A program made the position numbers and the translations under genes. From Cytobacillus oceanisediminis (GTDB lineage: Bacteria > Bacillota > Bacilli > Bacillales > Cytobacillaceae), in contig NZ_CP065511.1 in assembly GCF_022811925.1 (NCBI RefSeq), positions 4,023,501-4,087,500 of the forward strand: a stretch of DNA of 64,000 nt, written 5' to 3'. The first letter of the stretch is position 1. Every line of letters begins with the position of its first letter. The notes beneath the pieces are model-generated. The model searched no databases. It saw only the letters and a list, made by a program, of their open reading frames with translations, and was not told the DNA's origin. Below, piece by piece: positions 1 through 8,628 of the stretch.

Positions 1-89
1 AAATTTTTAACCGTTCTGTTAATCTATTAAAATTATAACATACGAATGAAGGAATTGAAGGGAACAAATGATGGGAAAATTAAATGAAA

Positions 90-120
90 ATTCAAAAGGG
101 CCCGAGTAAATTCGGGCCCA
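90..120 (-). terminator. Terminator of the yceG-telA-terD unit
   Basis: On the minus strand an 8-bp G+C stem (GGGCCCGA/TCGGGCCC, 98-119) with a 6-nt loop is followed by TTTTGAATTTTC. It lies just past the TerD stop. Confidence 0.8.
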
Positions 121-138
121 TGCCAATGGTTATCTTTA

Positions 139-750
139 TTAAGAATATGAACGCACAACATCTGATAGGCCTGGAGAAGCCGTTCCAGTGCCAACTGCAG
201 CAAACTTCCAATCGCCTCCATGGCGATAAATCTCACCGACAATTAAACTAGTTTTTCCGCTGTAATCATCTGAAAGATTGTATTTAATCAATTCTTGATT
301 ATTTCCCGAGTTAACGACACGGATGAATGCATTCTGAATCATGCCAAAATGCTGCTTTCTTTTTACACTATCATAGATGTTTACGACAAAAACCATTTTG
401 TGAACGTGTGCCGGCACTCTGCTTAAATCAATCATTACCTGCTCGTCGTCTCCATCTCCCGCTCCGGTAAGATTGTCCCCGGAATGCTGTACACTCCCAT
501 CACTGCTTTTTAAATTACCGAAATAAATAACATCTTTATTACTCTTAAGCTTTCCATTTTCACCAAGCATGATAACAGAAGCATCGCAGTCGATATTTGC
601 ACCGCCGCCGCCTCCGAATAAAGAGCCCAAGAGACCGCCGCCTCCGCTTTTTTGCACTGGATCCCAGCCTAATCCTACCATAATTTTAGATAATCCCGGA
701 TTTCCTTTAGTTAAGTCAACACGCTGGCCTTTTTGAAGATTTATTGCCAT
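139..750 (-). CDS. TerD-family stress protein with a glycine-rich insert
   Basis: A 203-residue TerD-domain protein. TerD domains are calcium-binding cytoplasmic proteins of the tellurite/chemical-stress (Ter) systems. The N-terminal QKGQRVDLTKGNPGLSK and VGLGWDP motifs and the later [14 protein letters not shown] acidic motif are typical. Unlike the second TerD in this window (9489-10070), the first metal-binding loop is interrupted at residues about 35-50 by a Gly-rich stretch (SGGGGLLGSLFGGGGGA), and the usual DLD after it is altered to NIDCDAS. It is the last gene of a three-gene unit after yceG and telA, with a 52-bp gap to telA. Family assignment is sure; which B. subtilis yceC/D/E paralogue it matches is not. 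Confidence 0.93.
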   Translation of the reverse strand: MAINLQKGQRVDLTKGNPGLSKIMVGLGWDPVQKSGGGGLLGSLFGGGGGANIDCDASVIMLGENGKLKSNKDVIYFGNLKSSDGSVQHSGDNLTGAGDGDDEQVMIDLSRVPAHVHKMVFVVNIYDSVKRKQHFGMIQNAFIRVVNSGNNQELIKYNLSDDYSGKTSLIVGEIYRHGGDWKFAAVGTGTASPGLSDVVRSYS

Positions 751-802
751 ATCAATTCCACCTCATCAATAATTTATATTTTATTTTAAAATGAGCAGCT
801 GC

Positions 803-1915
803 CTAACCCTGCTGCTTCATTTTTTTAAAATTGTCCTGCAGCTGTTCCAGTCTCCTGGTTCCTTCTTCACGTAAACGCTTGTTTTCTTCTTCTATTGATT
901 TTGTCTCCTGCATACCTTTCATGATGATATTCCAGGATTCCTCAATAGTTTCTATCTTAATGCTCGGGCCGCCTGCCAATCTTGCGATATCAGCACTTTG
1001 ATTAGAAATATTCTGGGCATTGCGCACAAGCATTTCATTTGTCCGTCTGTCCAGCTCGCTCATTGAATCTGCAACAAGCTTTTGTCTCTTTGCTGCCATT
1101 GCCTGAATCAGGCCATTCTTAAAAATTGGAATAGTGGTAACGAATGCAGAATTAATCTTCCCGATAAGCTTGGTATTGCCTCGCTGCAGCAGCCGGATTT
1201 GCGGTGCAGTCTGAAGGGCAACCATTTTAGCCATTTCAAGATCATAGACTCTTTGCTCCAGCAATTCGATGGCATTTCTTAACGTATCCAGCTGCATCGA
1301 AGCCATTTGATCCCCCTGAGCCGCCCGTGCTTCCAGCTGTGGAAGCTGATTGGCTTTTAAATCGTCGGCTTTAAGCTGTCCTGCCACAGCATATTTTTCC
1401 AGAGTCAGATAGTACTGATAATTTTGCTCATACATTTGTTCAAGCATGGTTGTGGAATCAACCATTTCACTTTGGTATTTGGATATTTCAACATAAACTT
1501 TATCAATTTCCGCGCCCATTGTCTGGTATTTTCCGAAAAGCTTTTCAATCATCTTTTCTCCCCGCTTGAAAAGCTTGCCAAAGATCCCTTTTGATCCTTG
1601 CTCGAAATCCTTCTTGTCAAATTTGTCCATAATTCTGCCGAGCTGTTTTAAAAGTTCACCTGAATCTTCAACCTTCGTTGTTCTCATGTTGCCCAGTATC
1701 TGATCGGAAAAGCGGGATATCTGGACAGCAGGCTCTTTACCGAATTCAAGTATTTGAATTTGGTCCCTCTCATCAATGGACCTGGCCAAGTTTTGGACCT
1801 CAGGCTCCTGCCTTAAAGCAAGCTTAATTTCTGATACCTTATTTTCGGTTAATTTATCATCCTGCACCTGGGTTGTTAAGTTCAAATCTGTTGCTTTAGT
1901 CGGATTCATTTTCAA
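803..1915 (-). CDS. yceH: TelA/YceH toxic-anion resistance protein
   Basis: A 370-residue soluble, largely helical protein of the TelA (KlaA/YceH) family, linked genetically to tellurite and other toxic-anion or antimicrobial resistance; its biochemical role is unknown. It has no membrane segments. Long heptad-rich helices fill residues 150-370, and the motif region ending VTTIPIFKNGLIQAM is characteristic of the family. The start overlaps the stop of yceG by 4 bp (ATGA), so translation is coupled. A TerD gene follows. The trio yceG-telA-terD mirrors the yce operon of B. subtilis in content though not in exact order. Confidence 0.93.
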   Translation of the reverse strand: MKMNPTKATDLNLTTQVQDDKLTENKVSEIKLALRQEPEVQNLARSIDERDQIQILEFGKEPAVQISRFSDQILGNMRTTKVEDSGELLKQLGRIMDKFDKKDFEQGSKGIFGKLFKRGEKMIEKLFGKYQTMGAEIDKVYVEISKYQSEMVDSTTMLEQMYEQNYQYYLTLEKYAVAGQLKADDLKANQLPQLEARAAQGDQMASMQLDTLRNAIELLEQRVYDLEMAKMVALQTAPQIRLLQRGNTKLIGKINSAFVTTIPIFKNGLIQAMAAKRQKLVADSMSELDRRTNEMLVRNAQNISNQSADIARLAGGPSIKIETIEESWNIIMKGMQETKSIEEENKRLREEGTRRLEQLQDNFKKMKQQG

Positions 1916-3555
1916 TCACCCTTTAAATTTTTTAAAAATCCTTGAAAGAGAACCTTCTTTAGAAAGGATGGCTCCTTAAATTCCTGTTCAAAAACAACAT
2001 CCTCAAGCCAATGGACATCATATAAAACTTCCTCAATGAAGTTTTCAATGTCGTTATGGCCCGGCGGATTATACAGTACAATATCCAGTCCAAACTGATT
2101 AAGCAGCAAAAGAAGAGCGGCATCTGATCTTACCATCGTCCCGTTCAGCTCGTTGTTATAGAGGATAATTTTAGGTACGTCCTGCGAGTAATCAAATTGC
2201 TGCATTAATTTTAGAATGCTCGGCGGAATTTGCAGGCTTTGGCTAAATAGATAAATTTTCAATTCCTCTTCCGATTCACTGGAAAGCGGCTTTAATTGCG
2301 GACGTTCACACATATTCCTAATGGCCATTGCAATTCCATTTTGCAGGCCGCCAGGAAGCTGCTGATACCTCCAATAGTGCCCTGCAATGATTTTTTCAGG
2401 GTCAAGCTTCCCCTCCCTGTCCAGTGCGTTGCGATAATGGAACCGAAAATCATTGTTGACGCTATTTGTAAAAGGAAATCTCCTTATCAGCAGACTTTCA
2501 TCATACTGGCTGATTGTTTGTATTCGATCCCAGTATTCCTTGCGGTTTCTGCTTACACCCTGGATCTTTGAAAATACGGAAGGTATCATAACCCTTCCAT
2601 CTTTCACCTCGAAGTTTGGGCGGATCATGGCTTTCTCTTTGATTAAAATAAAGAGTTCATCATAAGTGGTTTTCAAAGTCACAGAGGAAGGTGTATAATC
2701 CCGCAGCTGCCAGGGTTTATAAAGTCCTGAACCCTCATGGTTAAGAATAGTTTCGATTTCCCTGGATGCCCTATAGGCAACTGTAGCACTCCTTCTTCTC
2801 TTTTCTTGGGGAAAAGGCTCTGGCTTTTTCTTTTCAGGGTAATGATGAACAAAAGACTCCTGAACCAACGGCCCCATTTTCGCCGGAAGATCTTCCCCTG
2901 AAGGAGAAAAATAAAGAATATCGCACCCGATTTGAATTAAGTAGTACAAAAAATAAAAATGACTCTTTTTCCCATTACCGTACCATAGGATTTTTGGCAT
3001 GGCCATTTTGGGATCAATATCTTTAAGTTCTGTGCCCAAATGATTAGTGGACCACTTAATCACATCTACAAGCACTCTTCGGATATCCTGGTTTTTTAAT
3101 CCGGCTGGTTCATGTTCAGAAAAAAGTTTCAGCATACTGATCATCGCTTCTCTTATCTTCCTGTGCATAGAAGGTGAGGATGATTTAAGCAGCAGCTGTT
3201 CCCCATCTAGGAAGGCAGCAAAGCGGTTTATGGATAAATCCTGTTCCCGGTTAATGTTCAGGACTTTTTGTATCGCCTGAAACTGCTGATTATTAATGGT
3301 TTTATCCAGATGTTCTTCACTCAAAAGAAGAAGCCCTGCATTCTCTGTGTGAATAAGATCAAAAAGACGATTATAATATTCATCTTCATCGAGCGGAACT
3401 CCAAGAAACCTGGCCACAATCTGGCCAATATGCAAAGTTTGCTGTTCCTCTCTGTAACTATCACGCTCGTGATTAGGCTTTGTTAAGTGTGAGGTCCAAT
3501 TCTCATGTGTAACCTTTAAGATGTGAGTTTTGATTTGACTGTACGACAAGTTCAA
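1912..3555 (-). CDS. yceG: YceG-like Ter-system protein
   Basis: A 547-residue protein of the YceG family, found almost only next to TelA and TerD genes in Firmicutes. It appears duplicated internally: two similar segments (about 55-240 and 310-540) each contain a 'PKILWYGNG'/'PKIILYNNE' strand, a following 'CDILYFSPSG'/'LDIVLYNPPG' strand and a downstream acidic helix, suggesting two Rossmann-like halves. No catalytic motif is recognised. The start is a TTG with AGGGAAGGGAT about 6 nt upstream. It is the first gene of the unit downstream of an ECF-type promoter at 3714-3739. Function unknown; the link to metal or envelope stress is by neighbourhood. Confidence 0.88.
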   Translation of the reverse strand: MNLSYSQIKTHILKVTHENWTSHLTKPNHERDSYREEQQTLHIGQIVARFLGVPLDEDEYYNRLFDLIHTENAGLLLLSEEHLDKTINNQQFQAIQKVLNINREQDLSINRFAAFLDGEQLLLKSSSPSMHRKIREAMISMLKLFSEHEPAGLKNQDIRRVLVDVIKWSTNHLGTELKDIDPKMAMPKILWYGNGKKSHFYFLYYLIQIGCDILYFSPSGEDLPAKMGPLVQESFVHHYPEKKKPEPFPQEKRRRSATVAYRASREIETILNHEGSGLYKPWQLRDYTPSSVTLKTTYDELFILIKEKAMIRPNFEVKDGRVMIPSVFSKIQGVSRNRKEYWDRIQTISQYDESLLIRRFPFTNSVNNDFRFHYRNALDREGKLDPEKIIAGHYWRYQQLPGGLQNGIAMAIRNMCERPQLKPLSSESEEELKIYLFSQSLQIPPSILKLMQQFDYSQDVPKIILYNNELNGTMVRSDAALLLLLNQFGLDIVLYNPPGHNDIENFIEEVLYDVHWLEDVVFEQEFKEPSFLKKVLFQGFLKNLKGD

Positions 3556-3713
3556 TTTATATCCCTTCCCTCTATGAGCGAAAGATGCATTCTTATCATT
3601 TCATTCAAAAATGGCGTTTCAGTTCCCGGATAATGACACCGGAAAAAAATAGGTAAACTTATTACCATCATATCATAGGAATACAGCCTTTTTCTAAAAT
3701 GGTTTACTTTCTT

Positions 3714-3739
3714 TACGATTTAACAGGAAGAAAGTTTCA
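3714..3739 (-). promoter_or_regulatory. Sigma-W-type promoter of yceG-telA-terD
   Basis: Reading the minus strand, TGAAAC (3734-3739) is followed after exactly 16 nt by CGTA (3714-3717). This is the full consensus of ECF sigma-W promoters (sigma-M and sigma-X sites are similar). It lies about 160 bp before the TTG of yceG. An identical architecture precedes the TerD gene at 9489-10070. Confidence 0.85.
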
Positions 3740-3843
3740 GTTCAGCAGTATTTTTCATAGCTGAATAACCTCAAATGAATTTTTTCACCATTATTCCTGT
3801 CCCCGCATAAATTGGAGTACTCTGTGAAGGAAGGTGAATCTGT

Positions 3844-4092
3844 ATGAGGCTGTTATTTCGAAGAGTGAGATATCAGGGGATTGATCATGATCTGGATATA
3901 ATCAGGAGTATTTTATGTTCCAGTTCTTTTGTGTTTATTGACATCTTTTTCTGGTCATTAACCCTTGCTATTTTCACCTTTGCCATACACCAATCTATTG
4001 CCATCAGCAGTTTAACTTTTATAGGGAGCTATACTTCTAGTTTCTTTTTATTCATGCTTCTAAAAAAATGGCTGAGGGACCAGCCGGACTAA
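3844..4092 (+). CDS. Small membrane protein of unknown function
   Basis: An 82-residue protein I do not recognise. Residues about 22-47 and 52-73 are two hydrophobic segments separated by a short His/Gln loop, with basic ends (RLLFRRVR and KKWLRDQ), which suggests a two-helix inner-membrane protein with both ends cytoplasmic. The ATG has AAGGAAGGTGA 7 nt upstream, a strong ribosome site. It is transcribed against the surrounding Ter genes and converges on the HAD gene, with which it shares 4 bp at the stop codons. The divergent sigma-W-type promoter at 3714-3739 faces the other way. Confidence 0.6.
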   Translation: MRLLFRRVRYQGIDHDLDIIRSILCSSSFVFIDIFFWSLTLAIFTFAIHQSIAISSLTFIGSYTSSFFLFMLLKKWLRDQPD

Positions 4093-4889
4093 ACTCTCTC
4101 TTTAATATTATTTAAAATATCATTTAGAATTTCTTCCCCGGCTGCTGCCCCTATTTTATTTGAAATCGAGTAAGGATGTGAGAGGGCTGGATTAGCTGCC
4201 AGCTCACCATGGTTTGGGACGTATGGAAAATCGCAGAACTTTAAGAAATCATGGTCCAGAACTGAATCACCTGCTCCAAAAACAATATTTATTCCTTCCC
4301 GATTCTTAATAAATTTTACCGCCTCGCCTTTACAGATGGGATTTGGCATAAAATACAGTTTTCTCCCCTGAAGGGATATTCTCCAACCATAAGACTCAGC
4401 CAGCCTTACTATTTCCTCTTTGGCTGCTGTTGTTATTTGTTCATCCAGAATATAATAAAAGAAAAGATTTTCAGCCGTTTTTATTTTTCCGTTCAGTTCC
4501 AGGCATTGTGATCTGTCCATCATTTCCTCAAGCAATGCACACTCTGCCTTTAGACGCTTTCGGACTACGCCGGACCACTCCTCAAGAGGTTTTCCATGAT
4601 AATGGATATTTGCGCCATTCGATGTGATAGTGTACGGAATGTTAAGGTCATCCTGAAAAATGAAAATACGCTTATATTGTTCGTATGTTCTCGTTGTAAC
4701 AGGCACAAAAAGAATGTGAGCGGATACCTCTTTCAGCATCTTGAGCGCCTCGCTTGTCATAAAGGCCACTTCCCTGCCATCTTTACGCTCAACACCTATT
4801 AAATTTTCTTCTCCTGTCTGTCCAAAATCAGCTAGTGCTTTATTTGAGTAGATCAATGTCCTGTCCAAATCCGAAGCAAACATCCTCAT
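4089..4889 (-). CDS. HAD-superfamily phosphatase of the Ter biosynthetic module
   Basis: A 266-residue HAD hydrolase of the Cof/sucrose-phosphatase-like subclass (IIB cap). Motif I is DLDRT (nucleophile Asp7, acid Asp9), a TTR motif II lies near residue 82, a Lys near residue 195 and GAGDSVLDHDFL (about 206-217) is motif IV. It should remove phosphate from a small phosphorylated metabolite; the substrate is not known. Its ATG overlaps the TAA of the StiP gene by one base (TAATG). In Ter gene clusters such HAD enzymes accompany two phosphoribosyltransferases and a C-C bond lyase and are proposed to act in making a nucleoside-like compound; that role is inference from context. Confidence 0.88.
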   Translation of the reverse strand: MRMFASDLDRTLIYSNKALADFGQTGEENLIGVERKDGREVAFMTSEALKMLKEVSAHILFVPVTTRTYEQYKRIFIFQDDLNIPYTITSNGANIHYHGKPLEEWSGVVRKRLKAECALLEEMMDRSQCLELNGKIKTAENLFFYYILDEQITTAAKEEIVRLAESYGWRISLQGRKLYFMPNPICKGEAVKFIKNREGINIVFGAGDSVLDHDFLKFCDFPYVPNHGELAANPALSHPYSISNKIGAAAGEEILNDILNNIKERV

Positions 4890-5995
4890 TATTCTTCTCC
4901 CGTCTTTTTAATTAATCCACAGCATGTGTAGCTCATATCAGGAAAATGAATAATCTCGACATTCCGCTCCTTGGCCAGCATGACAATATGGCGAACATAT
5001 GGGCTTTCCGGGTCTTTTATCAGGATTTTCCATGGAAGCCTCCTCAGAAGAACCCTGGTGGTTTCTCCGACTCCCGGCTTTACAAAGTTTATAGATTCAA
5101 TTTTAAATTCCTCTTGTATTCTCTGAACTTCTTCCATGCCTTTAAAATTTGCTTCCCCCGGGTTTTCCATAATCTCGGCCGCAAGTTCAGCTGCTTCCTG
5201 TTTAATAGCCGAGAACTCCTCGGTAATCGCTGAGAGATAATGGTTTGAAACATCTGCTTCCTCCAGCTCAAAATAATATTTGGCGCCATGGAAATCTTCC
5301 GGACCAATTAAGGATTCATTTAATACTGTTCTGCTGACCAATCCTGAAACAGTAGAATTGAGGCAGGCACTTGGAATCAGAAAGTCTTCTCTTGTTCCAT
5401 AAAGTGTTGTGCAAAATCCTGGATCCGCAAGAACGGCCAAAGTGTCATCGAGAAGAACACCATAAAGTTCATGGAATTGTCTGCAGGCCTTGGTTAATTC
5501 AACAGAAATAGCCCCTTTGCCTGTCCATCCATCCACAAACTGAATATTGCAGCCAGGATGTGAGGTTAAGATATGCTTTATCGCATTTTCGTCAATCCCC
5601 CGGTCCCTGATAATGGAAATGCTGTAATGCGGCAATCTTACTCCATATACTTCATAAAGATACCGTTTTATCAGAATACCGACAGGCGTCCCAGCTCTGG
5701 CCAGGGAAACTAAAACCGTATTTTTTCCTTTTTGCTTCCAAATTTGTTCAGAAACCACTCCTGTGGACAATGCTGTTTTTCGTTTGTATTCATCAAGTGT
5801 TTCCCAAAACAGGGAAAGGTAATTTTCAGGAGGCTGGTATTCAATAGGAAGTGTTTCACTATAATGCTGACCGGACTGAATGTTTTTTTCCCTTTGCTCA
5901 ACGGATCCTTCAAGTGAATATCCGCTTAAATCCTTCAGTAAAAATACAACGTCATCTTTACTATATGAACCAAATTTATCTGCAATTCTATTCAT
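4889..5995 (-). CDS. StiP-type phosphoribosyltransferase-like protein with PELOTA domain
   Basis: A 368-residue protein whose first ~270 residues match the 'cysteine protease StiP'/PRTase-like family of Ter clusters (VLVSLARAGTPVG, SIIRDRGIDENA, FVDGWTGKGAIS), followed by a C-terminal PELOTA-type RNA-binding-like domain (about 300-365; RLPWKILIKDPESPYVRHIV, then DMSYTCCGLI). The family name StiP is historical; comparative work places it among phosphoribosyltransferase folds. I chose the ATG at 5995 because GGGGGTG stands 6 nt before it; an ATG five codons upstream lacks a site. The gene overlaps the preceding PRTase gene by 8 bp and the HAD gene by 1 bp, so it is one operon. The activity and any RNA partner are unproven. 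Confidence 0.87.
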   Translation of the reverse strand: MNRIADKFGSYSKDDVVFLLKDLSGYSLEGSVEQREKNIQSGQHYSETLPIEYQPPENYLSLFWETLDEYKRKTALSTGVVSEQIWKQKGKNTVLVSLARAGTPVGILIKRYLYEVYGVRLPHYSISIIRDRGIDENAIKHILTSHPGCNIQFVDGWTGKGAISVELTKACRQFHELYGVLLDDTLAVLADPGFCTTLYGTREDFLIPSACLNSTVSGLVSRTVLNESLIGPEDFHGAKYYFELEEADVSNHYLSAITEEFSAIKQEAAELAAEIMENPGEANFKGMEEVQRIQEEFKIESINFVKPGVGETTRVLLRRLPWKILIKDPESPYVRHIVMLAKERNVEIIHFPDMSYTCCGLIKKTGEE

Positions 5996-7361
5996 TTCTT
6001 TCACCCCCATTAAAGTAAACTATTTTTATATTCTTTATATATTTCTTTAATTGATTGATAAAAGGCATAAGTGAATCTTTTTCCGGCTCTCTTTCGAAAA
6101 ACAGGAATACTTCTTCATAATAGTCCTCTGGAATGTTATAAACAAATTGCGCCATTTCAGAGTCTTCAGGGTTTTGAAAGGAAATGCCGTAGTTGGCTCC
6201 ATAGTCATTCTCATTTCTTACAAAGATGGGACTGCGTGTTGTTGAGTGGAATTTTACGCCTTCCCCCATTAATGAGGCAAGTTTCATAGGGATATACATA
6301 AACTCCCCGGTTCCAAGACATAACGTATTCCTGCCATCCCGTTTTCGGGATAGGTATTGGCCGATCTCAGCTAATGACACACTTAATCTGGCTTGGCGTT
6401 TTGCATCCAGCCCGAAACGGCCAGAATCTTTTAAATAAGGAATAGTTCTGATTTCACCGCTTAGAGCAGCAGAAGGCTCATTCATCCGGCTTAATAGTTC
6501 AGGGAATTCATTATTTATACGAATATAAGAAATTAGCGCATCATTTCCTTTCAGTTCATCCGATGACTGACTTTCATGCACTTCAGGGGAACCCTTAACG
6601 TCGATCTCCCCTTTTAGAAGAGACACACTGTGAATAATAATGCCCAATTCTTTTTCGAGATCATCAAACAGAATCTGGTTTTTTAGGGAACGCCAATCCA
6701 GAATGGAGACGACTGTATAAATCTTTCTGGGAAAGCGTTCATGAATGGATCGGATGATATTAATAGCTGTTTTTCCTGTTGTCATTTCATCATCAACAAG
6801 AATGATCTCTCTCTTATTATCCAAAAGGCTTTCATCTGTGTAGCATCTGTGGGAAGTAGCATGGGAATGTTCTTCTTCAAATGTTATAACAGAATTCCTA
6901 TCAATCAGCTGCTCTCTTGTTGTGTGAAAGTAATCTGCACGTTTAAACGATTGAAAGAAAGCATGTCCAAGTGCCGTTGCTGTTTCGGCAAATCCGATAA
7001 TGACAGGGTTATGGTCTTCGTGAATAAAAGGACTGCTGTTCATGATGCCTGAGCCGTTTTTAAAAGCAGATAGAATCTCTGCGGCCTTTCCTGTCTCCAC
7101 TTTCTTCACCTTTTCCATATAACGGCTGGCAAGCAGTTCCCCTGTCAGGAGTCCGATTTGCGGATTAATCGGAATATGTTTCCCGAGTACTTTGCTGACA
7201 AATAAAAAGGATCTTTTTTTATTTATTCTTGCGGCCATGACAAACAAATCTTCAGGCGCCAGCTCATAAGGGTTATCGGTTATCTGTATATCAACGGTTA
7301 ACGAGTTGAGTATCTGAATTGAATGTTTCGTTTTTGAGTAGGTCAATGTATGTGATCTCAT
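5988..7361 (-). CDS. Phosphoribosyltransferase with TRSP domain
   Basis: A 457-residue protein. The N-terminal half carries a phosphoribosyltransferase core with the PRPP loop ILVDDEMTTGKTA (about residues 190-202). The C-terminal part (about 300-450) is the TRSP domain, with the LCLGTGEFMYIPMKLA and HSTTRSPIF motifs; it is named for conserved residues and always travels with such PRTases in Ter islands. It probably moves a ribose-5-phosphate between a base-like acceptor and pyrophosphate. Its start lies inside the upstream lyase gene (71-bp overlap), unusually long for this genome, but the reading frame and family length agree with the ATG used. The real substrate is unknown. Confidence 0.88.
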   Translation of the reverse strand: MRSHTLTYSKTKHSIQILNSLTVDIQITDNPYELAPEDLFVMAARINKKRSFLFVSKVLGKHIPINPQIGLLTGELLASRYMEKVKKVETGKAAEILSAFKNGSGIMNSSPFIHEDHNPVIIGFAETATALGHAFFQSFKRADYFHTTREQLIDRNSVITFEEEHSHATSHRCYTDESLLDNKREIILVDDEMTTGKTAINIIRSIHERFPRKIYTVVSILDWRSLKNQILFDDLEKELGIIIHSVSLLKGEIDVKGSPEVHESQSSDELKGNDALISYIRINNEFPELLSRMNEPSAALSGEIRTIPYLKDSGRFGLDAKRQARLSVSLAEIGQYLSRKRDGRNTLCLGTGEFMYIPMKLASLMGEGVKFHSTTRSPIFVRNENDYGANYGISFQNPEDSEMAQFVYNIPEDYYEEVFLFFEREPEKDSLMPFINQLKKYIKNIKIVYFNGGERNE

Positions 7362-8502
7362 CCTGCAGCACCCCGTATACTTCTGATTTTAATAATATTT
7401 TTCTAGCCCAATATAAATGGGGTTTAATCTCATTCATTTTGTTTTGGTAATCGCTTTTCATAACCCCTATTTTTCCGCCGGCCTGACCGGCGATGCTCTG
7501 TGCATCCAAATACTCTTCAAGGGTTACAGTATTCAATGCCTGTACTGGCCTAATATGGGTTGGATGGATAATGGTTTTTCCAGTTAAGCCATTTGAAATA
7601 TCCATCGCAATTTCTCTTATTAATCCGTCCATATGCCGATCAATCAAGTCCGTTCTCATTTTGAGCCCATCCTGCCCAAGACGTTCCCTGAATGGCGTCT
7701 GCCTAATTTGAGGCTTTAGAAGACGCTCCTTTGAGGAGAAATATTCCCATACCGGGCCTGAGATGACATATGGCTGATCGGAACGCAAAAATATATTAAT
7801 GATATCTGAGATACAATCTCTAATTACAGCAATATCGTATACGGTCGTATCTGAATTTCTTCTTATTCCGTACAAGCCGCTAAAATCCGTGGCTCCAATT
7901 CTCACATTCAGAATCAAATCAAAATTTTGGTCCAGCACTTTCTTAATGCCGATTAACTCCTCAAGCCTTGTTTCTTTTTGAATGATTTCTTTAGTTTCCA
8001 GAATCGGCATGGCATATAAACAATAACCATGAGAATTAAGCTCTTTAATTTCTGTTAAAATTTTGCATCCTTCAGCCGGTGAAAACTTAGGCAGAACAAA
8101 ACCAGTCAGGAGATGCATTCCATTCGGAATTCTGCTCTTGAGTCTCATAAGCTGATCATAGCTTCTGATTCGCACGAAGATCAAAGGGAGATCTTCTTCT
8201 TCACAAAGACCCTTCACAAGGTCCGAGCTCAAATTTTCCAATTCCAAACAAAGCCGATCTTCTGCCATTTCCACTTCATCATCACCAATTGCATCTTCAA
8301 GGCATATGACCATGGATGAAAGGCCTGCATGCTTTTTTGAGAGCAGATCCTGGTGCATATTAGGCCTTGTCGCCGGCATATATAAAGTTGCTCCAAGTGC
8401 GTATGCTAATAGCTCCCTGTCGGATCTCTTGTTAAAATAGCCTGGCTTTTTATAAAACATCTTATTTATTTTTTCATCCGGAAGATCGGAAAATAGTCTC
8501 AT
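7291..8502 (-). CDS. C-C bond lyase (HpcH/citrate-lyase beta-like) of the Ter module
   Basis: A 403-residue enzyme of the HpcH/HpaI aldolase-citrate lyase beta superfamily in the Ter-associated 'C-C bond lyase' branch. Visible are MVICLEDAIGDDEV (about residues 61-74, acidic metal ligand), LIFVRIRSYDQ (Arg for carboxylate binding), TGFVLPKF and the long ILNVRIGATDFSGLYGIRR segment. It should cleave or form a carbon-carbon bond next to a carboxylate, with Mg2+. It is the first gene of the lyase-PRTase-StiP-HAD unit and has GGAG about 9 nt before its ATG. A hairpin after TerC (8560-8598) separates it from the TerD(2)-TerC unit, but read-through is possible because no clear promoter of its own is visible. 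Confidence 0.88.
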   Translation of the reverse strand: MRLFSDLPDEKINKMFYKKPGYFNKRSDRELLAYALGATLYMPATRPNMHQDLLSKKHAGLSSMVICLEDAIGDDEVEMAEDRLCLELENLSSDLVKGLCEEEDLPLIFVRIRSYDQLMRLKSRIPNGMHLLTGFVLPKFSPAEGCKILTEIKELNSHGYCLYAMPILETKEIIQKETRLEELIGIKKVLDQNFDLILNVRIGATDFSGLYGIRRNSDTTVYDIAVIRDCISDIINIFLRSDQPYVISGPVWEYFSSKERLLKPQIRQTPFRERLGQDGLKMRTDLIDRHMDGLIREIAMDISNGLTGKTIIHPTHIRPVQALNTVTLEEYLDAQSIAGQAGGKIGVMKSDYQNKMNEIKPHLYWARKILLKSEVYGVLQDEITYIDLLKNETFNSDTQLVNR

Positions 8503-8559
8503 TTATTCAGCTCCATTCCTTCACTAAAATACTAACATCTTCCTTTTTTACCCAAAAAA

Positions 8560-8598
8560 GATAAAAATAAAAGGGAGCGGACAATTGTCTGTTCCCTT
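8560..8598 (-). terminator. Terminator after terC
   Basis: Minus-strand stem AAGGGAACAGAC/GTCCGCTCCCTT (8571-8598, two wobble or mismatched positions) is followed by TTATTTTTATC. It lies between terC and the lyase gene. Confidence 0.7.
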
Positions 8599-8628
8599 CT
8601 TAACTCAATACAGTTACATTATTTAGAT

